DNA of 64,000 nucleotides from Gammaproteobacteria bacterium (GCA_017999615.1 JAGNLM010000008.1:36190-100189), one strand, 5' to 3'; shown: positions 47,650 through 61,400, numbered from the stretch's first letter. A program made the numbers and translations. Notes: generated by a model not told the origin, from the sequence alone.

Positions 47650-48347
47650 GCCGGGCGCCCGGGAAGCGCGGGGGCCGGTCCCGGCGCCTCGCACCAGGCG
47701 TCCAGGTGAGCGAGAAACAGCGGGCGCGGGATCTCGACGGCACCCATCCGCGCCAGGTGCTCGCTCGGCACCTGGCAGTCGATCAACCGGAATCCCATCC
47801 GGGCGAGGGCGACCAGCGCGACCTTGGAGGCGTCCGCCGCCAGGCTGAACATCGACTCGCCGAAGAAGACCCCGCCGAGCGCGACGCCGTAGAGCCCGCC
47901 GACCAGGACTCCGTTCTGCCAGGTCTCCACGCAGTGGGCTGCGCCCTCCCGGTGCAGTCTGGCGTAGGCAGTGGCCATGTCCTGCGTGATCCAGGTCCCG
48001 TCCCCACTGGCCCGGGGTGCCGCGCAGGCTTGTACGACGGCGTCGAAGGCGGTGTCCACCCGGACCTCGAACCGCCCCTGGCGCAGGACCTTGCGAAGGC
48101 TTCGGGACACCCGGATGTCCCCGGGATAGAGCACTGCCCGCGGGTCGGGTGACCACCAGAGGATGGGCTGACCGTCGCTGAACCAGGGGAAGATGCCGCG
48201 GCGATACGCCGCCCGCAGGCGGGCCGGGCTCAGGTCCCCGCCGAGTGCCAGGAGCCCGTTCGGCTCGGTGAGGGCACGGCTCAGCGGCGGGAAGGCGTCG
48301 GCCGGGGCGCCCGCCGGGATCAGGTGGGGGAGGAGGGCTCTCCTCAT
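47646..48347 (-). CDS. aat: Leucyl/phenylalanyl-tRNA-protein transferase
   Basis: 234 residues, the same as the E. coli enzyme. ATG 48347 ([11 protein letters not shown]). Core [26 protein letters not shown] and [11 protein letters not shown], then [19 protein letters not shown] and [14 protein letters not shown], all conserved. Marks N-terminal Lys/Arg proteins for ClpSAP degradation. Confidence 0.97.
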   Translation of the reverse strand: MRRALLPHLIPAGAPADAFPPLSRALTEPNGLLALGGDLSPARLRAAYRRGIFPWFSDGQPILWWSPDPRAVLYPGDIRVSRSLRKVLRQGRFEVRVDTAFDAVVQACAAPRASGDGTWITQDMATAYARLHREGAAHCVETWQNGVLVGGLYGVALGGVFFGESMFSLAADASKVALVALARMGFRLIDCQVPSEHLARMGAVEIPRPLFLAHLDAWCEAPGPAPALPGRPA

Positions 48348-48367
48348 CCCGGCCCCTGTACCCCCCC

Positions 48368-49486
<1,119 letters not shown>

Positions 49487-49536
49487 TCATCGGAGCCTCG
49501 AGGGCTGGGGTGGCCGGGCAAAGGCGCCCCGACTCG

Positions 49537-49545
49537 TGGCATACT
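49537..49545 (+). promoter_or_regulatory. Extended -10 promoter of ftsK
   Basis: TGGCATACT, about 41 nt before the ftsK start, in the most AT-rich part of the trxB/ftsK spacer. The rest of the 265-nt spacer shows no further gene; no Lrp-type or LexA site is evident by eye. Confidence 0.45.
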
Positions 49546-49586
49546 AATTAGAGAGTTACGGGAAGATACTCGAGCGGTTTATCGTT

Positions 49587-51869
49587 TTGGCGCAGGCGAT
49601 CCCCAAAAAAACCAACCGGTCGGTGGCCCTCGGGGCCCATCTCGGCCGTGGACTTCGCGAGGTCCTGTTCATCGTCGGTGGTGTCACTGCCGTCTACCTG
49701 CTGGTGTCGCTTCTCAGCTACCACCCGACCGACCCCGGGTGGTCCCAGGTCGGTACTGCGGGCCGCGTCGCGAACCGTGGCGGCATCGCCGGCGCCTGGC
49801 TCGCGGACGTAGGCCTCTATCTCTTCGGTTATCTCGCGTACCTGTTTCCGGCGCTGCTGGCCGTGGCGGGTTGGTCCATCTACCGGGGCGGCAAGCTCCC
49901 CACTCCCGGCTCGTGGCACGCCGCGGCGAGCCGGGCGAGCGGATTCCTGCTGACACTCACCGCCGGCTCGGGTCTCGCGACGCTGCACTTCGCCGCCCGC
50001 GGCCTGCCGCTGGCCGCGGGCGGGGCCCTCGGCGACGTGGTGGGCCGAGGGCTCGCGGGGCTCTTCAGCCCCCTCGGGGCCACGCTGTTCCTGCTGGCGC
50101 TGTTCCTCGTGGGCGTGACACTGTTCACCGGCCTGTCCTGGTTCGCCGTCATGGACGCGGTCGGGCACTTCACGGTCGAGGCGCTGTCCTGGGTCGCGGG
50201 TCTCCCCCGCAGGCTGAGGGAGGCGCTGCGGGCGCGCAAGGCGAGGCAAGAACGGGAGACGGTGGTCGCTCGCGCCAAGGCAAAGACCACGCGCCGCGCG
50301 CCACCTCGAATCGAGCCCGTCGCCGGTCCCTTGCAGCCGAGCGTTCGGGTCGAGAAGGAGCGGCAGGTGCCCCTCTTCGAGCCGTCTGGGGAGGGTGGGC
50401 TGCCGCCGCTGTCGCTGCTCGACCCCGCGCCCGTGTCCCAGACACCCATCGGGAAGGCGGCCCTGGAGGCCATGTCCCGGCAAGTCGAGGTGAAGCTGCT
50501 CGACTTCGGGATCGAGGTACAGGTGGTGGCGGTGCACCCCGGGCCGGTGGTCACGCGCTTCGAGCTGCAGCCCGCCCCGGGCCTGAAGGTCAGCCGCATC
50601 AGCGCCCTCGCGAAGGATCTGGCGCGCTCGCTGTCGGTGGTGAGTGTGCGCATCGTCGAGGTGATCCCGGGGAAGTCGGTCATCGGCCTGGAGATCCCCA
50701 ACGAGCACCGGGAGCTCGTGGTGCTCAGCGAGATCCTGAAGTCCAAAGAGTACGACGAGCTCTCTTCGGCCGTCGCGCTCTCGCTCGGCAAGGACATCGG
50801 GGGACGCCCGGTGGTGGTGGACCTCGCGCGCATGCCGCACCTGCTGGTGGCCGGTACGACCGGATCGGGGAAATCCGTGGCCATCAACGCGATGGTGCTG
50901 AGCCTGCTCTACAAGTCTTCACCGGCCGAGGTTCGCCTCATCCTGGTGGACCCCAAGATGCTGGAGCTCTCGGTGTACGAGGGGATCCCCCACCTTTTGG
51001 CGCCGGTCGTGACCGACATGAAGGAGGCGGGGAACGCGCTGCGCTGGTGCGTGGCGGAGATGGACCGCCGGTATCGAGTGATGTCCGCCCTCGGGGTGCG
51101 TAACCTCGGTGGGTACAACCGTAAGGTCAAGGAGGCCTCCTCACGCGGAAGCCCGCTGCGCGACCCCGTGTTCAAGGGCGGGGAGGGCGAAGAGGTCCCG
51201 CTCCTGACGACGCTGCCGCTCGTGGTCGTGGTCATCGACGAGCTGGCGGACATGATGATGGTGGTGGGCAAGAAGGTCGAAGACCTTATCTGCCGTCTCG
51301 CCCAGAAGGCGAGGGCCTCCGGCATACACCTCATCCTGGCGACCCAGAGGCCCTCCGTGGACGTCATCACGGGGCTCATCAAGGCCAACATTCCGACCCG
51401 CATCGCGTTCCAGGTCTCCTCGAAGGTGGATTCGCGCACCATCCTGGACCAGATGGGGGCCGAGCACCTCCTGGGCCACGGCGACATGCTCTACCTTCCG
51501 CCGGGGAGCGGCGCTCCGATCCGGGTCCACGGGGCGTTCGTGTCGGACAACGAGGTCCACCGCGTCGTGGAGCACCTGCGCGCGCACGGCAAGCCGGACT
51601 ACGTGCACGAGATCCTGCAGGCCGCGGAGGAGCAGGAGAACGGTGAAGGTGGCGAGGCCGCGGGAGGAGAGAAGGACCCGCTCTACGACCAGGCGGTGGT
51701 CATCGTCATGGAGAGCCGCCGCGCTTCCATCTCGGGCGTGCAGCGACGCCTCAAGATCGGTTACAACCGGGCAGCCCGCATGATCGAGGAAATGGAGCGG
51801 GCGGGTCTCGTGGGCCCGCTCCAGTCCAACGGCAGCCGCGAGGTGCTCGTGCCTTCGACGCCACGCTGA
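49587..51869 (+). CDS. ftsK: DNA translocase FtsK
   Basis: 760-residue septal DNA pump. TTG 49587 is the best start ([16 protein letters not shown]), directly before the first helix. Four membrane helices (about 28-190), a short linker (about 200-290), then the motor with Walker A GTTGSGKS at 423-430, and [12 protein letters not shown] and [21 protein letters not shown]. The gamma winged-helix domain (about 690-750, [20 protein letters not shown]) reads KOPS sites. The linker is much shorter than in E. coli. Confidence 0.96.
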   Translation: MAQAIPKKTNRSVALGAHLGRGLREVLFIVGGVTAVYLLVSLLSYHPTDPGWSQVGTAGRVANRGGIAGAWLADVGLYLFGYLAYLFPALLAVAGWSIYRGGKLPTPGSWHAAASRASGFLLTLTAGSGLATLHFAARGLPLAAGGALGDVVGRGLAGLFSPLGATLFLLALFLVGVTLFTGLSWFAVMDAVGHFTVEALSWVAGLPRRLREALRARKARQERETVVARAKAKTTRRAPPRIEPVAGPLQPSVRVEKERQVPLFEPSGEGGLPPLSLLDPAPVSQTPIGKAALEAMSRQVEVKLLDFGIEVQVVAVHPGPVVTRFELQPAPGLKVSRISALAKDLARSLSVVSVRIVEVIPGKSVIGLEIPNEHRELVVLSEILKSKEYDELSSAVALSLGKDIGGRPVVVDLARMPHLLVAGTTGSGKSVAINAMVLSLLYKSSPAEVRLILVDPKMLELSVYEGIPHLLAPVVTDMKEAGNALRWCVAEMDRRYRVMSALGVRNLGGYNRKVKEASSRGSPLRDPVFKGGEGEEVPLLTTLPLVVVVIDELADMMMVVGKKVEDLICRLAQKARASGIHLILATQRPSVDVITGLIKANIPTRIAFQVSSKVDSRTILDQMGAEHLLGHGDMLYLPPGSGAPIRVHGAFVSDNEVHRVVEHLRAHGKPDYVHEILQAAEEQENGEGGEAAGGEKDPLYDQAVVIVMESRRASISGVQRRLKIGYNRAARMIEEMERAGLVGPLQSNGSREVLVPSTPR

Positions 51870-51916
51870 GCGCCGCGGCTGAAGCGCCTGTCAACCTCCC
51901 TCAGGTCCCTGCCCCT

Positions 51917-52549
51917 ATGACCCCCATCTTGAAAGTCGCATTCCTGGCCGTACTGCTCTCGGTGAGCAGCGGCGCTGGCGCGGACGTCGCGCGGCTCAAG
52001 ACCTTTCTCAGCGAGATGAAATCGCTCGAGGCCGCCTTCGAGCAGACCGTCGAGGACGAAAAGGGACGCAACCTGGAGAGCTCCTTCGGCCGCTTCTACC
52101 TGTCGCGGCCGGGCCGGTTCCGCTGGAGCTACACGGTGCCCTACGTCCAGGAGATCGTCTCGGACGGGGAGGAGGTCTGGATCTACGACAGCGAGCTCGC
52201 TCAGGTCACGGTGAAGAGCGCGCGGGAGGCGCTGGCGAATGCCCCAGGGCTGTTGTTGAGCACGAATCGCCCCCTGGAGGCGGAATTCGTCCTCACCGAC
52301 CTCGGCCGTAAGGGGGACCTGGAGTGGGTGGAGCTCACCCCGAAATCCACCGACGCGCCCTTCCGCAAGGTGCGCATCGGACTGCGCGGGCGGGACCTGG
52401 CCGAGATGGAGTTGGCGGACGGATTCGGTCAGCTGACGCGCCTGCGTTTCAAGGGCGCGGTCAAGAACCCGAAGTTGAGCCCTGAGCTCTTTCGCTTCGA
52501 GCCGCCGGATGGAGTGGACGTCATGCGCGACCCCAGCGGGACGCGCTGA
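51917..52549 (+). CDS. lolA: Outer-membrane lipoprotein carrier protein LolA
   Basis: 210-residue periplasmic chaperone. Signal peptide to about residue 22 (GAGA cleavage). GRFYLSRPGRFRWSYTVPYVQEIVSDG and VWIYDSELAQVTV are typical. Works with the LolC/E-LolD transporter encoded 12 kb away. Confidence 0.95.
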   Translation: MTPILKVAFLAVLLSVSSGAGADVARLKTFLSEMKSLEAAFEQTVEDEKGRNLESSFGRFYLSRPGRFRWSYTVPYVQEIVSDGEEVWIYDSELAQVTVKSAREALANAPGLLLSTNRPLEAEFVLTDLGRKGDLEWVELTPKSTDAPFRKVRIGLRGRDLAEMELADGFGQLTRLRFKGAVKNPKLSPELFRFEPPDGVDVMRDPSGTR

Positions 52550-52572
52550 GGGCGCTCGTCGCCGAGCCTGCC

Positions 52573-53922
52573 TTGAGCGAGACCCCCTCCCACGCCCCCC
52601 TCGCGGACCGCGTGCGGCCCGACCGGGTCGAGGACCTCGTGGGACAGGAGCGCATCCTCGGGCCTGGGCGGCCCCTACGCGAGGCGTTGCAGACCGGGCG
52701 CCTGCACTCCATGGTGCTCTGGGGTCCCCCGGGGACGGGCAAGACGACCCTGGCGCGCCTGCTGGCCCGCTCTGCCCACGCGCAGTTCATTCCCCTGTCC
52801 GCCGTCCTGGCGGGAGTCAAGGACATCCGCGAGGCCGTGGCCCGGGCGCAGGCATACCGGCAGGCCGAGGGCGGGGAGACGATCCTGTTCGTCGACGAGG
52901 CCCACCGCTTCAACAAGGCTCAGCAGGACGCATTCCTTCCCTACGTCGAGGACGGCACCCTCACCTTCATCGGGGCCACGACGGAGAACCCCTCCTTCGA
53001 GCTGAACAGCGCGCTCCTGTCGCGCTGCCGGGTGTATGTCCTGGAACCGCTCGGGCCCGAGGACGTCCGCCGGGTGATCGACCGCGCGATCGAGGACCCG
53101 CAGCGCGGACTCGGCGCTGCGGGGCTGCGGATGGCGGATGCCGAGCGTGACCGGTTGGCCCGGGCCGCGGACGGTGACGCCCGCCGGGCCCTGAACGTCC
53201 TCGAGGTCGCCGCGGAGCTCGCGTCGGGGGGCGGGCGTGGCGGTGAGGTCAGCGCCGAGGTGCTGGACGCGGTGCTGACCGGTGACGTCCGGCGGTTCGA
53301 CCGCGGGGGCGATGTCTTCTACGACCAGATCTCCGCGCTCCACAAGTCCATCCGGGGCTCCGACCCGGACGCCGCGCTCTATTGGCTCGCGCGCATGCTC
53401 GACGGGGGCTGCGACCCCCTCTACCTGGCGCGCCGTCTGGTCCGGGTTGCCAGCGAGGACGTGGGAAACGCGGACCCCCGGGCCCTGTCGCTGGTGCTCG
53501 CGGCCTGGGACGTGCAGGAGCGGCTCGGTCACCCGGAGGGGGAACTGGCCCTTGCGCAGGCCGTCACCTACCTCGCCAGCGCGGCCAAGAGCAACGCCGT
53601 CTACGTCGCATTCGGCGAGGCCCGGGAGGACGTGCGGCGCCTGGGATCCCTGGCGGTGCCCCTGCACCTGCGCAACGCCCCCACCGCCCTGATGCGCCGT
53701 CTCGACTACGGCGCGGCGTACCGCTACCCTCACGACGAGCCGAACGCCTACGCGGCCGGCCAACGGTATTTCCCGGACGGGATGCCCGAGCGGCGCTACT
53801 ACCGGCCCGTGCCGCGGGGGCTGGAGAGCCAGATCGCCGAGAAACTCGAGCGCCTGCGGGCCCTGGATTCGGCTGCGGCCGGGACGACGGCGAAAGGGCG
53901 GGGCAAGGAGAAGGGAGGGTAG
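52573..53922 (+). CDS. rarA: Replication-associated recombination AAA+ ATPase RarA
   Basis: 449 residues. TTG 52573 gives [25 protein letters not shown]. Walker A GPPGTGKT at 51-58, Walker [36 protein letters not shown] sensor region, and the C-terminal tetramerisation domain ending [20 protein letters not shown]. The order lolA-rarA-serS is conserved in gammaproteobacteria. Confidence 0.96.
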   Translation: MSETPSHAPLADRVRPDRVEDLVGQERILGPGRPLREALQTGRLHSMVLWGPPGTGKTTLARLLARSAHAQFIPLSAVLAGVKDIREAVARAQAYRQAEGGETILFVDEAHRFNKAQQDAFLPYVEDGTLTFIGATTENPSFELNSALLSRCRVYVLEPLGPEDVRRVIDRAIEDPQRGLGAAGLRMADAERDRLARAADGDARRALNVLEVAAELASGGGRGGEVSAEVLDAVLTGDVRRFDRGGDVFYDQISALHKSIRGSDPDAALYWLARMLDGGCDPLYLARRLVRVASEDVGNADPRALSLVLAAWDVQERLGHPEGELALAQAVTYLASAAKSNAVYVAFGEAREDVRRLGSLAVPLHLRNAPTALMRRLDYGAAYRYPHDEPNAYAAGQRYFPDGMPERRYYRPVPRGLESQIAEKLERLRALDSAAAGTTAKGRGKEKGG

Positions 53923-55323
<1,401 letters not shown>

Positions 55324-55337
55324 CCGCCCGTGCCGGT

Positions 55338-56726
55338 CTAGAGCGCGGCGAGGATTGCGTCGACGCTCTTCTTGGCGTCGCCGAAGAGCATGCGGGCGTT
55401 GTCCTCGAAGAACAGCGGGTTCTCGACCCCGGCGTAGCCGGTGGCCATGCTGCGCTTCATGATCACGACCGTCCTGGCCTTCCACACCTCCAGCACCGGC
55501 ATGCCCGCGATGGGGCTGTCCGGGTCGGTCTGGGCGCTCGGGTTGACGATGTCGTTGGCCCCGATGACGAGGACGGCGTCGGTGCGCGGGAAGTCGGGGT
55601 TGATCTCGTCCATCTCGAGCACGATGTCGTAGGGCACCTTCGCCTCGGCCAGGAGCACGTTCATGTGCCCGGGCATGCGCCCCGCGACCGGGTGGATGGC
55701 GAAACGCACCTTGACGCCGCGCGCCCGCAGCTTCTCCGAGATCGCGGCGATGGGGTACTGGGCCTGGGCGACGGCCATGCCGTAACCGGGAACGATGACG
55801 ACCTGGTCGGCATCCTTCAGGAGCTGGGCGGTGTCCTCCGCCGTGATGGGGTTGACCGCTCGTCCCTCCGCGACTCCGGCGCCGGACGCGCCCTTGGGCG
55901 TCCCGAAGCCTCCGGCGATCACGGCGAGGAACTTGCGATTCATCGCCCGGCACATGATGTAGGAGAGGATCGCACCGCTCGAGCCCACCAGGGCACCCGT
56001 AACGATCAGCAGGTCGTTCGACAACATGAAACCGGTCGCCGCGGCTGCCCACCCGGAGTAGCTGTTCAGCATCGAGATCACCACGGGCATGTCCGCGCCG
56101 CCGATGGCGATGACCATGTGGATGCCGAAGAGGAAGGCGAGCAGCGTCATGAGGAGCAGCGCCACCAGGCCGCCCCTGGGGTCCGCTTGCAGGAACTCCC
56201 ACCCGAGCCAGAGGCTGACGAGCAGCAGGCCCAGGTTCACCCAGTGCCGGGCCGGGAGCAGCACGGGCTTGCTCGTGAAGATCCCCTGCAGCTTGCCGAA
56301 GGCAACGACCGAGCCGGTGAAGGTCACGGCGCCGATCAGGACGCCCAGGTAGATCTCGACCTCGTGGATCGTGCGCTCGACCCCGTGATGCTGCACGGAG
56401 GGGTCGAGATAGCTGGCGTACCCGACCAGAACGGCGGCGAGGCCGACGAAGCTGTGCAGCATCGCGACCAGCTGCGGCATCGCCGTCATCACCACACGTC
56501 GTGCGACCACGATCCCAATCACCGCCCCGATGCCCATGGTGACGGCGATCAGGGCGTAGGCGTTCACGTGGGGCAGGGCGAGCGTCGCCACGATGGCGAT
56601 CGCCATGCCGACCATCCCGTAGAGGTTTCCCCGGCGCGCCGACTCCGGGTGCGAGAGGCCACCGAGGCTCAGGATGAAGAGGACGGCGGCGACGAGGTAT
56701 GCGCTGCTGATCAGTCCCTGAGACAT
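55338..56726 (-). CDS. pntB: NAD(P) transhydrogenase subunit beta
   Basis: 462-residue membrane subunit with about nine helices and the NADP-binding domain III ([44 protein letters not shown]). Couples proton flow to NADPH formation with PntA, 11 nt upstream. Confidence 0.97.
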   Translation of the reverse strand: MSQGLISSAYLVAAVLFILSLGGLSHPESARRGNLYGMVGMAIAIVATLALPHVNAYALIAVTMGIGAVIGIVVARRVVMTAMPQLVAMLHSFVGLAAVLVGYASYLDPSVQHHGVERTIHEVEIYLGVLIGAVTFTGSVVAFGKLQGIFTSKPVLLPARHWVNLGLLLVSLWLGWEFLQADPRGGLVALLLMTLLAFLFGIHMVIAIGGADMPVVISMLNSYSGWAAAATGFMLSNDLLIVTGALVGSSGAILSYIMCRAMNRKFLAVIAGGFGTPKGASGAGVAEGRAVNPITAEDTAQLLKDADQVVIVPGYGMAVAQAQYPIAAISEKLRARGVKVRFAIHPVAGRMPGHMNVLLAEAKVPYDIVLEMDEINPDFPRTDAVLVIGANDIVNPSAQTDPDSPIAGMPVLEVWKARTVVIMKRSMATGYAGVENPLFFEDNARMLFGDAKKSVDAILAAL

Positions 56727-56737
56727 GGGTCGGTCCT

Positions 56738-58300
56738 CTACTTGCGGAACATCTGCAACATGCGCTGCGTGACGAGAAAGCCGCCCGCGACGTTGATCAT
56801 CGAGAGCAACACCGCGAAGGCGGCAAGGACCGTGACCACGCCGGGAAAGGGTCCGGAGATCTGGAGCAAGGCGCCGAGCACGATGATCCCGCTGATTGCG
56901 TTCGTCACGCTCATGAGGGGTGTGTGCAGGGCGGGGGTGACGCTCCAGACCACCTTGTAGCCCACGAAGATGGCGAGCACGAACACGGTGAGGTGGTTCA
57001 GGAGCTCACGGGGCGCCACGGTGCCGACGGCGAGGAAGGCGAGTGCGCCCACGAGCAACGCGATGGCCGACCCGAGGCCGGCCCGCGCGGCCGGCTCCTC
57101 TTTCGCGGGCTGGGCCGGTTTCGCGGAGACCGGGGATTTCGGGGGGGCCTTCGAGAGCTTGGGGGCAGGGGGTGGCCAGGTGATCTCGCCTTCCCGGATC
57201 ACGGTCGCGCCGCGGATGACCTCGTCCTCCATGTCGACCACGATCCGCCCGTCCTTCGCGGGGGTCAGGTCCGTCAGCAGGTGGCGCACGTTCGTCGAGT
57301 ACAGCCGGCTCGACTGGGTCGGCAGGCGGCTCGGCAGGTCCGTGTAACCGATGATGGTGACCCCGTGGCGCACGACCACCTTTCCCGGCTCGGTGAGCGC
57401 GCAGTTGCCGCCCTGCTCGGCCGCCAGGTCGACGATCACGCTGCCGTCGGCCATGGACTGCACCATCTCCTCGGTGATCAGTTTCGGGGCAGGCTTCCCC
57501 GGGATCAGCGCGGTCGTGACGATGATGTCGACCTCGCGCGCCTGCGCGGCGAAGAGCGCCATCTCGGCCTTGATGAAGGCCTCGCTCATCACCTTCGCGT
57601 AACCACCCGCCCCGCTGCCTTCCTCCTCGAAGTCCAGCATGAGGAACTCGGCCCCCATGCTCTTCACCTGGTCCCTTACCTCCGGCCGGGTGTCGAAGGC
57701 GCGCACGACTGCACCCATGCCGTGGGCGGTGCCGATGGCGGCGAGGCCCGCCACGCCCGCGCCGATGATCAGCACCTTGGCCGGCGGAACCTTGCCCGCT
57801 GCGGTGATCTGTCCGGTGAAGAAGCGCCCGAAGTGTCCCGCGGCCTCGATGATGGCGCGGTAGCCCGCGATGTTGGCCATGGAGGAGAGGGCGTCGAGCT
57901 TCTGCGCCCGGGAGATGCGGGGCACGCTGTCCATGGCGATGACGGTCGCCTTGCGCGCCGCGAGCCGCTGCATCAGCTCGGGATTCTGGGCTGGCCACAG
58001 GAAGCTCACGAGGGTAGCGCCCTCCCGGAGCAGTTCGGCCTCGTGCACGCCGAGCGCCGGATGGGGCTCGGGCGCGCGGACCTTCAGGACGAGGTCGGCT
58101 GAGGCCCACAGGGCTTGGGCGTCGTGTGCGATCTCCGCTCCGGCTTCCCGGTAGAGGTCGTCCGGGAAGTGGGACAGCGCCCCGGCGCCTGCCTCGACGG
58201 ACACCGTGAAACCGAGCTTGACGAGCTCTCGGACGGACTCGGGCGTCGCCGCCACGCGCGCCTCGTTTTCGTGGATCTCCCGCGGAATTCCGATTCTCAC
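56738..58300 (-). CDS. pntA: NAD(P) transhydrogenase subunit alpha
   Basis: 520 residues; NAD-binding domain I ([56 protein letters not shown]) fused to a C-terminal part with about four helices, so this is the single-chain alpha form rather than the split PntAA/PntAB. A Pro/Ala/Lys-rich linker (about 380-415) joins the two. GTG 58300. Confidence 0.97.
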   Translation of the reverse strand: MRIGIPREIHENEARVAATPESVRELVKLGFTVSVEAGAGALSHFPDDLYREAGAEIAHDAQALWASADLVLKVRAPEPHPALGVHEAELLREGATLVSFLWPAQNPELMQRLAARKATVIAMDSVPRISRAQKLDALSSMANIAGYRAIIEAAGHFGRFFTGQITAAGKVPPAKVLIIGAGVAGLAAIGTAHGMGAVVRAFDTRPEVRDQVKSMGAEFLMLDFEEEGSGAGGYAKVMSEAFIKAEMALFAAQAREVDIIVTTALIPGKPAPKLITEEMVQSMADGSVIVDLAAEQGGNCALTEPGKVVVRHGVTIIGYTDLPSRLPTQSSRLYSTNVRHLLTDLTPAKDGRIVVDMEDEVIRGATVIREGEITWPPPAPKLSKAPPKSPVSAKPAQPAKEEPAARAGLGSAIALLVGALAFLAVGTVAPRELLNHLTVFVLAIFVGYKVVWSVTPALHTPLMSVTNAISGIIVLGALLQISGPFPGVVTVLAAFAVLLSMINVAGGFLVTQRMLQMFRK

Positions 58301-58356
58301 GTCCCGGGTCTCCTCGCTGCCTGTGGGGCGTTTCGAGCCCCTGGAGGGGGCGGCGG

Positions 58357-58362
58357 ATTATA
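58357..58362 (-). promoter_or_regulatory. Consensus -10 of the pntAB operon
   Basis: TATAAT on the minus strand, a perfect consensus, 56 nt upstream of the pntA GTG. The -35 region is poor. Confidence 0.6.
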
Positions 58363-58426
58363 GCCGAAAACGTGGACCGGCCTTGCGCCCGGGGCAAGCC
58401 GGTTCGTCGAAGGGGCCAGAAACGGC

Positions 58427-58452
58427 GAAGCCCCGGTGTCGGCCGGGGCTTC
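58427..58452 (-). terminator. Hairpin downstream of the Bax-inhibitor-1 gene
   Basis: Perfect 10-bp stem GAAGCCCCGG/CCGGGGCTTC with a 6-nt loop; on the minus strand it is followed by GCCGTTTCT, a weak T-tract, 28 nt after the gene. Confidence 0.6.
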
Positions 58453-58479
58453 GGGTGGGGTACTGCGGCGAGCGGGTGC

Positions 58480-59151
58480 CTATTCGTCGCCGCCGAAGAC
58501 CCCCAGCAGGTGCAGCAGACTGCTGAAGAGGTTGTAGATGGAGACGTACAGCGTCACGGTGGCGGAGACGTAGTTCGTCTCGCCGCCGTGGATGATTGTG
58601 CTCGTTTCCCAGAGGATCAGCCCGGACATCAACAGCACGAAGATCGCCGAGACGGCGAGCGACAGCCCGCTCAGCCCGAACAGGATCGCGGCGAGGCCTG
58701 CCAGGAAGGCTACGAGGATCCCCGCCATGAGGAAACCGCCGAGGAAGCTGAAGTCCTTGCGGCTGGACAGAGCGTACGCGGACATGGCGATGAAGATGAC
58801 GCCGGTGCCGGCGAGCGCCATCGCCACGACCTGACTCCCGTTCGGCAGGGCGGTCATGTAGTGGTTCAGGATGGGACCCAGGGTGAGGCCCATGAAGCCG
58901 GTCAGCGCGAAGACGAAGAGCAGCCCGAGGCTGCTGTTGCGGAACTTGTTCGTGAGGAACAGCAGCAGGAAGTAGCCGCCGAGCGTCACCAGCAGGCCGG
59001 GGTGCGGCATGCGGGTGGCCATCGCGACGCCGGCCGTCAGGGCGCTGAACAGCAGCGTCATCGCGAGAAGAAGATAGGTGTTGCGCAGGACCTTGTTGGT
59101 CTCGAGGACCGATTCCATCGGTCGGGAGTAGGCCGGGAAGGTCTGGCTCAT
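58480..59151 (-). CDS. Bax inhibitor-1/YccA family membrane protein
   Basis: 223 residues, seven predicted helices. NKVLRNTYLLLAMTLLFSAL at the start and LYVSIYNLFSSLLHLLGVFGG at the C-terminus are characteristic. In E. coli YccA modulates FtsH; related proteins act as pH-sensitive calcium leaks. Confidence 0.92.
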   Translation of the reverse strand: MSQTFPAYSRPMESVLETNKVLRNTYLLLAMTLLFSALTAGVAMATRMPHPGLLVTLGGYFLLLFLTNKFRNSSLGLLFVFALTGFMGLTLGPILNHYMTALPNGSQVVAMALAGTGVIFIAMSAYALSSRKDFSFLGGFLMAGILVAFLAGLAAILFGLSGLSLAVSAIFVLLMSGLILWETSTIIHGGETNYVSATVTLYVSIYNLFSSLLHLLGVFGGDE

Positions 59152-59293
59152 GTCGTTCTCCGTGCTTGGGTGCGTTTGCCCACGGACATCTCAGACCTCG
59201 CTGGATGACCGGAGGTTCCGCGATGATATCGGGCGCCCTGGACCCGTCAACCCGAGGAGAGCCCGGGCGGGGCCTGGTCGCGACGATTTGCGC

Positions 59294-59299
59294 TATGCT
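59294..59299 (+). promoter_or_regulatory. Candidate -10 of tRNA-Ser
   Basis: TATGCT, 23 nt before the tRNA 5' end. No clear -35. Confidence 0.4.
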
Positions 59300-59322
59300 T
59301 GGCGCTCCCCCTTTCCGAGGAG

Positions 59323-59412
59323 GGTGGGTTGGCCGAGCGGTTGAAGGCACTAGTCTTGAAAACTAGCAAGGGAGCAATCCCTTCCTGGGTTCGAATCCCA
59401 GACCCACCGCCA
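59323..59412 (+). tRNA. tRNA-Ser (UGA)
   Basis: 90-nt cloverleaf with a long variable arm (GGGAGCAATCCC) and encoded CCA. Acceptor GGTGGGT/ACCCACC with G73; anticodon loop CTTGAAA, anticodon TGA. The T-loop GGTTCGAATCC is intact. Confidence 0.97.
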
Positions 59413-59466
59413 TCACCACACGTCGCAAGGCCTTCGCTGGCGTCGTGCGACACCTCGAGCCTGCCG

Positions 59467-60066
59467 TCAATCGCGCCGGTAGGTCCCCATGAGATGCGCC
59501 CGTCCGATCACGTGCCCCTCCATGGCCTTCTCCAACGTCGCCTTGGTGGGCTTGCCGAGTTCCGGGAGCACCACGTCGAGGGCATAGAGCTTGTGGAAGT
59601 AGCGGTGGCGCCCGATGGGCGGACAGGGACCTCCGTAGCCCGTGCGCTTCCAGTCGTTCACGCCCTCGCGGGTGCCGGCGGGCAGACCGGCCGAAGCCAC
59701 GGCCTCAGGCAGGCCGCTCGAGTCCGCCGGAAGGTTGTAGAGGACCCAGTGGACCCAGGTCATCTTCGGCGCCGCGGGGTCGGGGGCGTCCGGGTCGTCG
59801 ACGATCAGGGCGAGGCTCTTCGTGCCGGCGGGCACCCCGGACCACGCCAGGGGGGGTGAGTGGTCCTTGCCGTCGCAGGTGTACAACGTGGGAATCGCAC
59901 CGTCGGGTGCAAACGCGGTCGAGGTGATGGTCAGGCTCATGGCGCGATCTCCTCCGGCTGCGCCGACGGCGGGGCCCGTCGTCGCGAACGCCGCCAGGGC
60001 GCCGAGCAGCAACACCCCCATCAGCGGCAGGATGCGCTGCCGCCAGGCGCTCGTGTGACTGGACAT
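59467..60066 (-). CDS. YbhB/YbcL-type PEBP family protein, probably periplasmic
   Basis: 199 residues with an N-terminal signal peptide (hydrophobic 13-35) followed by the phosphatidylethanolamine-binding-protein fold: HSPPLAWSGVPAGTKSLALIVDDPDAPD and WVHWVLYNLP, then YGGPCPPIGRHRYFHKLYALD. ATG 60066. Function of bacterial PEBPs is unclear. Confidence 0.92.
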   Translation of the reverse strand: MSSHTSAWRQRILPLMGVLLLGALAAFATTGPAVGAAGGDRAMSLTITSTAFAPDGAIPTLYTCDGKDHSPPLAWSGVPAGTKSLALIVDDPDAPDPAAPKMTWVHWVLYNLPADSSGLPEAVASAGLPAGTREGVNDWKRTGYGGPCPPIGRHRYFHKLYALDVVLPELGKPTKATLEKAMEGHVIGRAHLMGTYRRD

Positions 60067-60165
60067 GGGTTGATGTGTGCGCTCCGCGCCGTCCTGCCAG
60101 TATCATGCGCTGCGGTTCCGACCAAAGGAAGCCGATCGTTCATTCCCATCTCGTCAAGGTGAACT

Positions 60166-61164
60166 ATGGACCTTTCCAGCGATTACCTGGGTTTCCGGCT
60201 CAAGCACCCCGTGATGCTGGGGGCCTCGCCGCTCGTGCAGGATTTGGACAAGGTGAAGCAGGCCCAGGACGCGGGGGCGTCGGCCATCGTCATGCACTCC
60301 CTGTTCCAGGAACAGATCGAGCACGAGCGGCGGCTCGAGGAGCGTCGTGCGGAGGTCAACGAATCCTTTGGCGAGGCCCTGAGCTACCTGCCGGCCTCGA
60401 GCGAATACCTGGTGGGTCCCGACGCCTATCTGGAGAAATTGCGCAAGGTCAAGGAGGCCGTGGACGTCCCCGTGATCGGGTCGCTGAATGGCACGACCCA
60501 GGCGGGCTGGCTCGACTACGCCCGACTCATCGAGCAGGCCGGGGCGGACGCGCTGGAATTGAACGTCTACACCGTGGGCGGTGATCCGGCCGAGGACTGT
60601 TCCACCATCGAGAAGCGATTGGTCGACATGGTGGCTGCGGTGGCCGGCAAGACGAAGCTGCCCATTGCGGTGAAGCTGTCTCCGACCTACACGGGGCTCT
60701 CCCACCTCGCGCGCCAGTTGTCCGCGGCCGGCGCCAAGGGGCTGGTGCTCTTCAACCGGTTCTACCAGCCCGACATCGACGTGGAGAACCTGGACGTCGC
60801 GTTGAAGCTCGAGTTGTCGACCTCGTCCGAATTGCTCTCGCGGCTGCGCTGGATGGCGCTCCTGTCCGGGCGCGTCGACGTCTCCCTCGGGGTGACGGGT
60901 GGGGTGCACACGCCCAACGACGCCCTCAAGGCGGTGATGGCCGGCGCGCACGGCGTGCAGGTCGTGTCGGCGGTGCTGAAGAACGGTGTGGGCGTGGTGA
61001 CCCGGTTGGTCGAGGGGCTCGACCGGTGGCTCACCGAGCACGAATACGAATCCCTGGAGCAGGCGCAGGGCAGCATGAGCCTCTGGCGCAGCCCCAGGCC
61101 CGAGATGTACGAGCGCGGAAACTACATCCGCATCCTGCAGGGCTACTCGCGCTCCTGGCGCTAG
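60166..61164 (+). CDS. Dihydroorotate dehydrogenase-like protein
   Basis: 332-residue FMN-binding TIM-barrel relative of class 1 PyrD. Visible: LKHPVMLGASPL at the start, GADALELNVYTVGGD, KLPIAVKLSPTYTGLSHLA, SLGVTGGVHTPNDALKAVMAGAHGVQVVS (FMN phosphate site). The usual NVSCPN-type catalytic loop of PyrD is replaced by NVYTVGGD, so it is probably not the pyrimidine enzyme. A homologue family of unknown reaction. A TATCAT (60101-60106) may be its -10. Confidence 0.85.
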   Translation: MDLSSDYLGFRLKHPVMLGASPLVQDLDKVKQAQDAGASAIVMHSLFQEQIEHERRLEERRAEVNESFGEALSYLPASSEYLVGPDAYLEKLRKVKEAVDVPVIGSLNGTTQAGWLDYARLIEQAGADALELNVYTVGGDPAEDCSTIEKRLVDMVAAVAGKTKLPIAVKLSPTYTGLSHLARQLSAAGAKGLVLFNRFYQPDIDVENLDVALKLELSTSSELLSRLRWMALLSGRVDVSLGVTGGVHTPNDALKAVMAGAHGVQVVSAVLKNGVGVVTRLVEGLDRWLTEHEYESLEQAQGSMSLWRSPRPEMYERGNYIRILQGYSRSWR

Positions 61165-61277
61165 GGCGGATGCAGGGGTAGCGAAGGTGGGCGCAAGGGC
61201 GGCGGAGGCCCGATGGGTCTCCGCCGGGCCCCGTAACGGCTGGGCCCGCGCTCTGGGCGCTACGGCAGGATTGGGTT

Positions 61278-61325
61278 TGGCTCCCCGGGACGGGCTCGAA
61301 CCGCCGACCTAGTGATTAACAGTCA
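61278..61325 (-). other. tRNA-Asn(GUU) 3' fragment: attachment site at the edge of an integrated element
   Basis: Read on the minus strand, 48 nt match the 3' half of tRNA-Asn from the anticodon stem (TGACTGTTAATCACTAGG) through the T-arm (GGCGGTTCGAGCCCGTC) to the acceptor 3' strand and CCA. The 5' half (expected acceptor TCCCCGG, D-arm) is absent; unrelated sequence precedes it. This is the displaced-end pattern produced when an element inserts into a tRNA 3' end. The intact gene should be at the far (right) junction, in the same orientation. Confidence 0.85.
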
Positions 61326-61400
61326 TTCCGGTCCGCCTCAAGCCCCCTCACACCTTACCCCTTCCGATCCGCCTGAAACCCGCGCTCCGCCTTGCGTTGC

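Noticed and set aside
61278..61325. Functional tRNA-Asn gene
   Set aside because: No D-arm or 5' acceptor strand is present upstream on the minus strand; only the 3' half matches.
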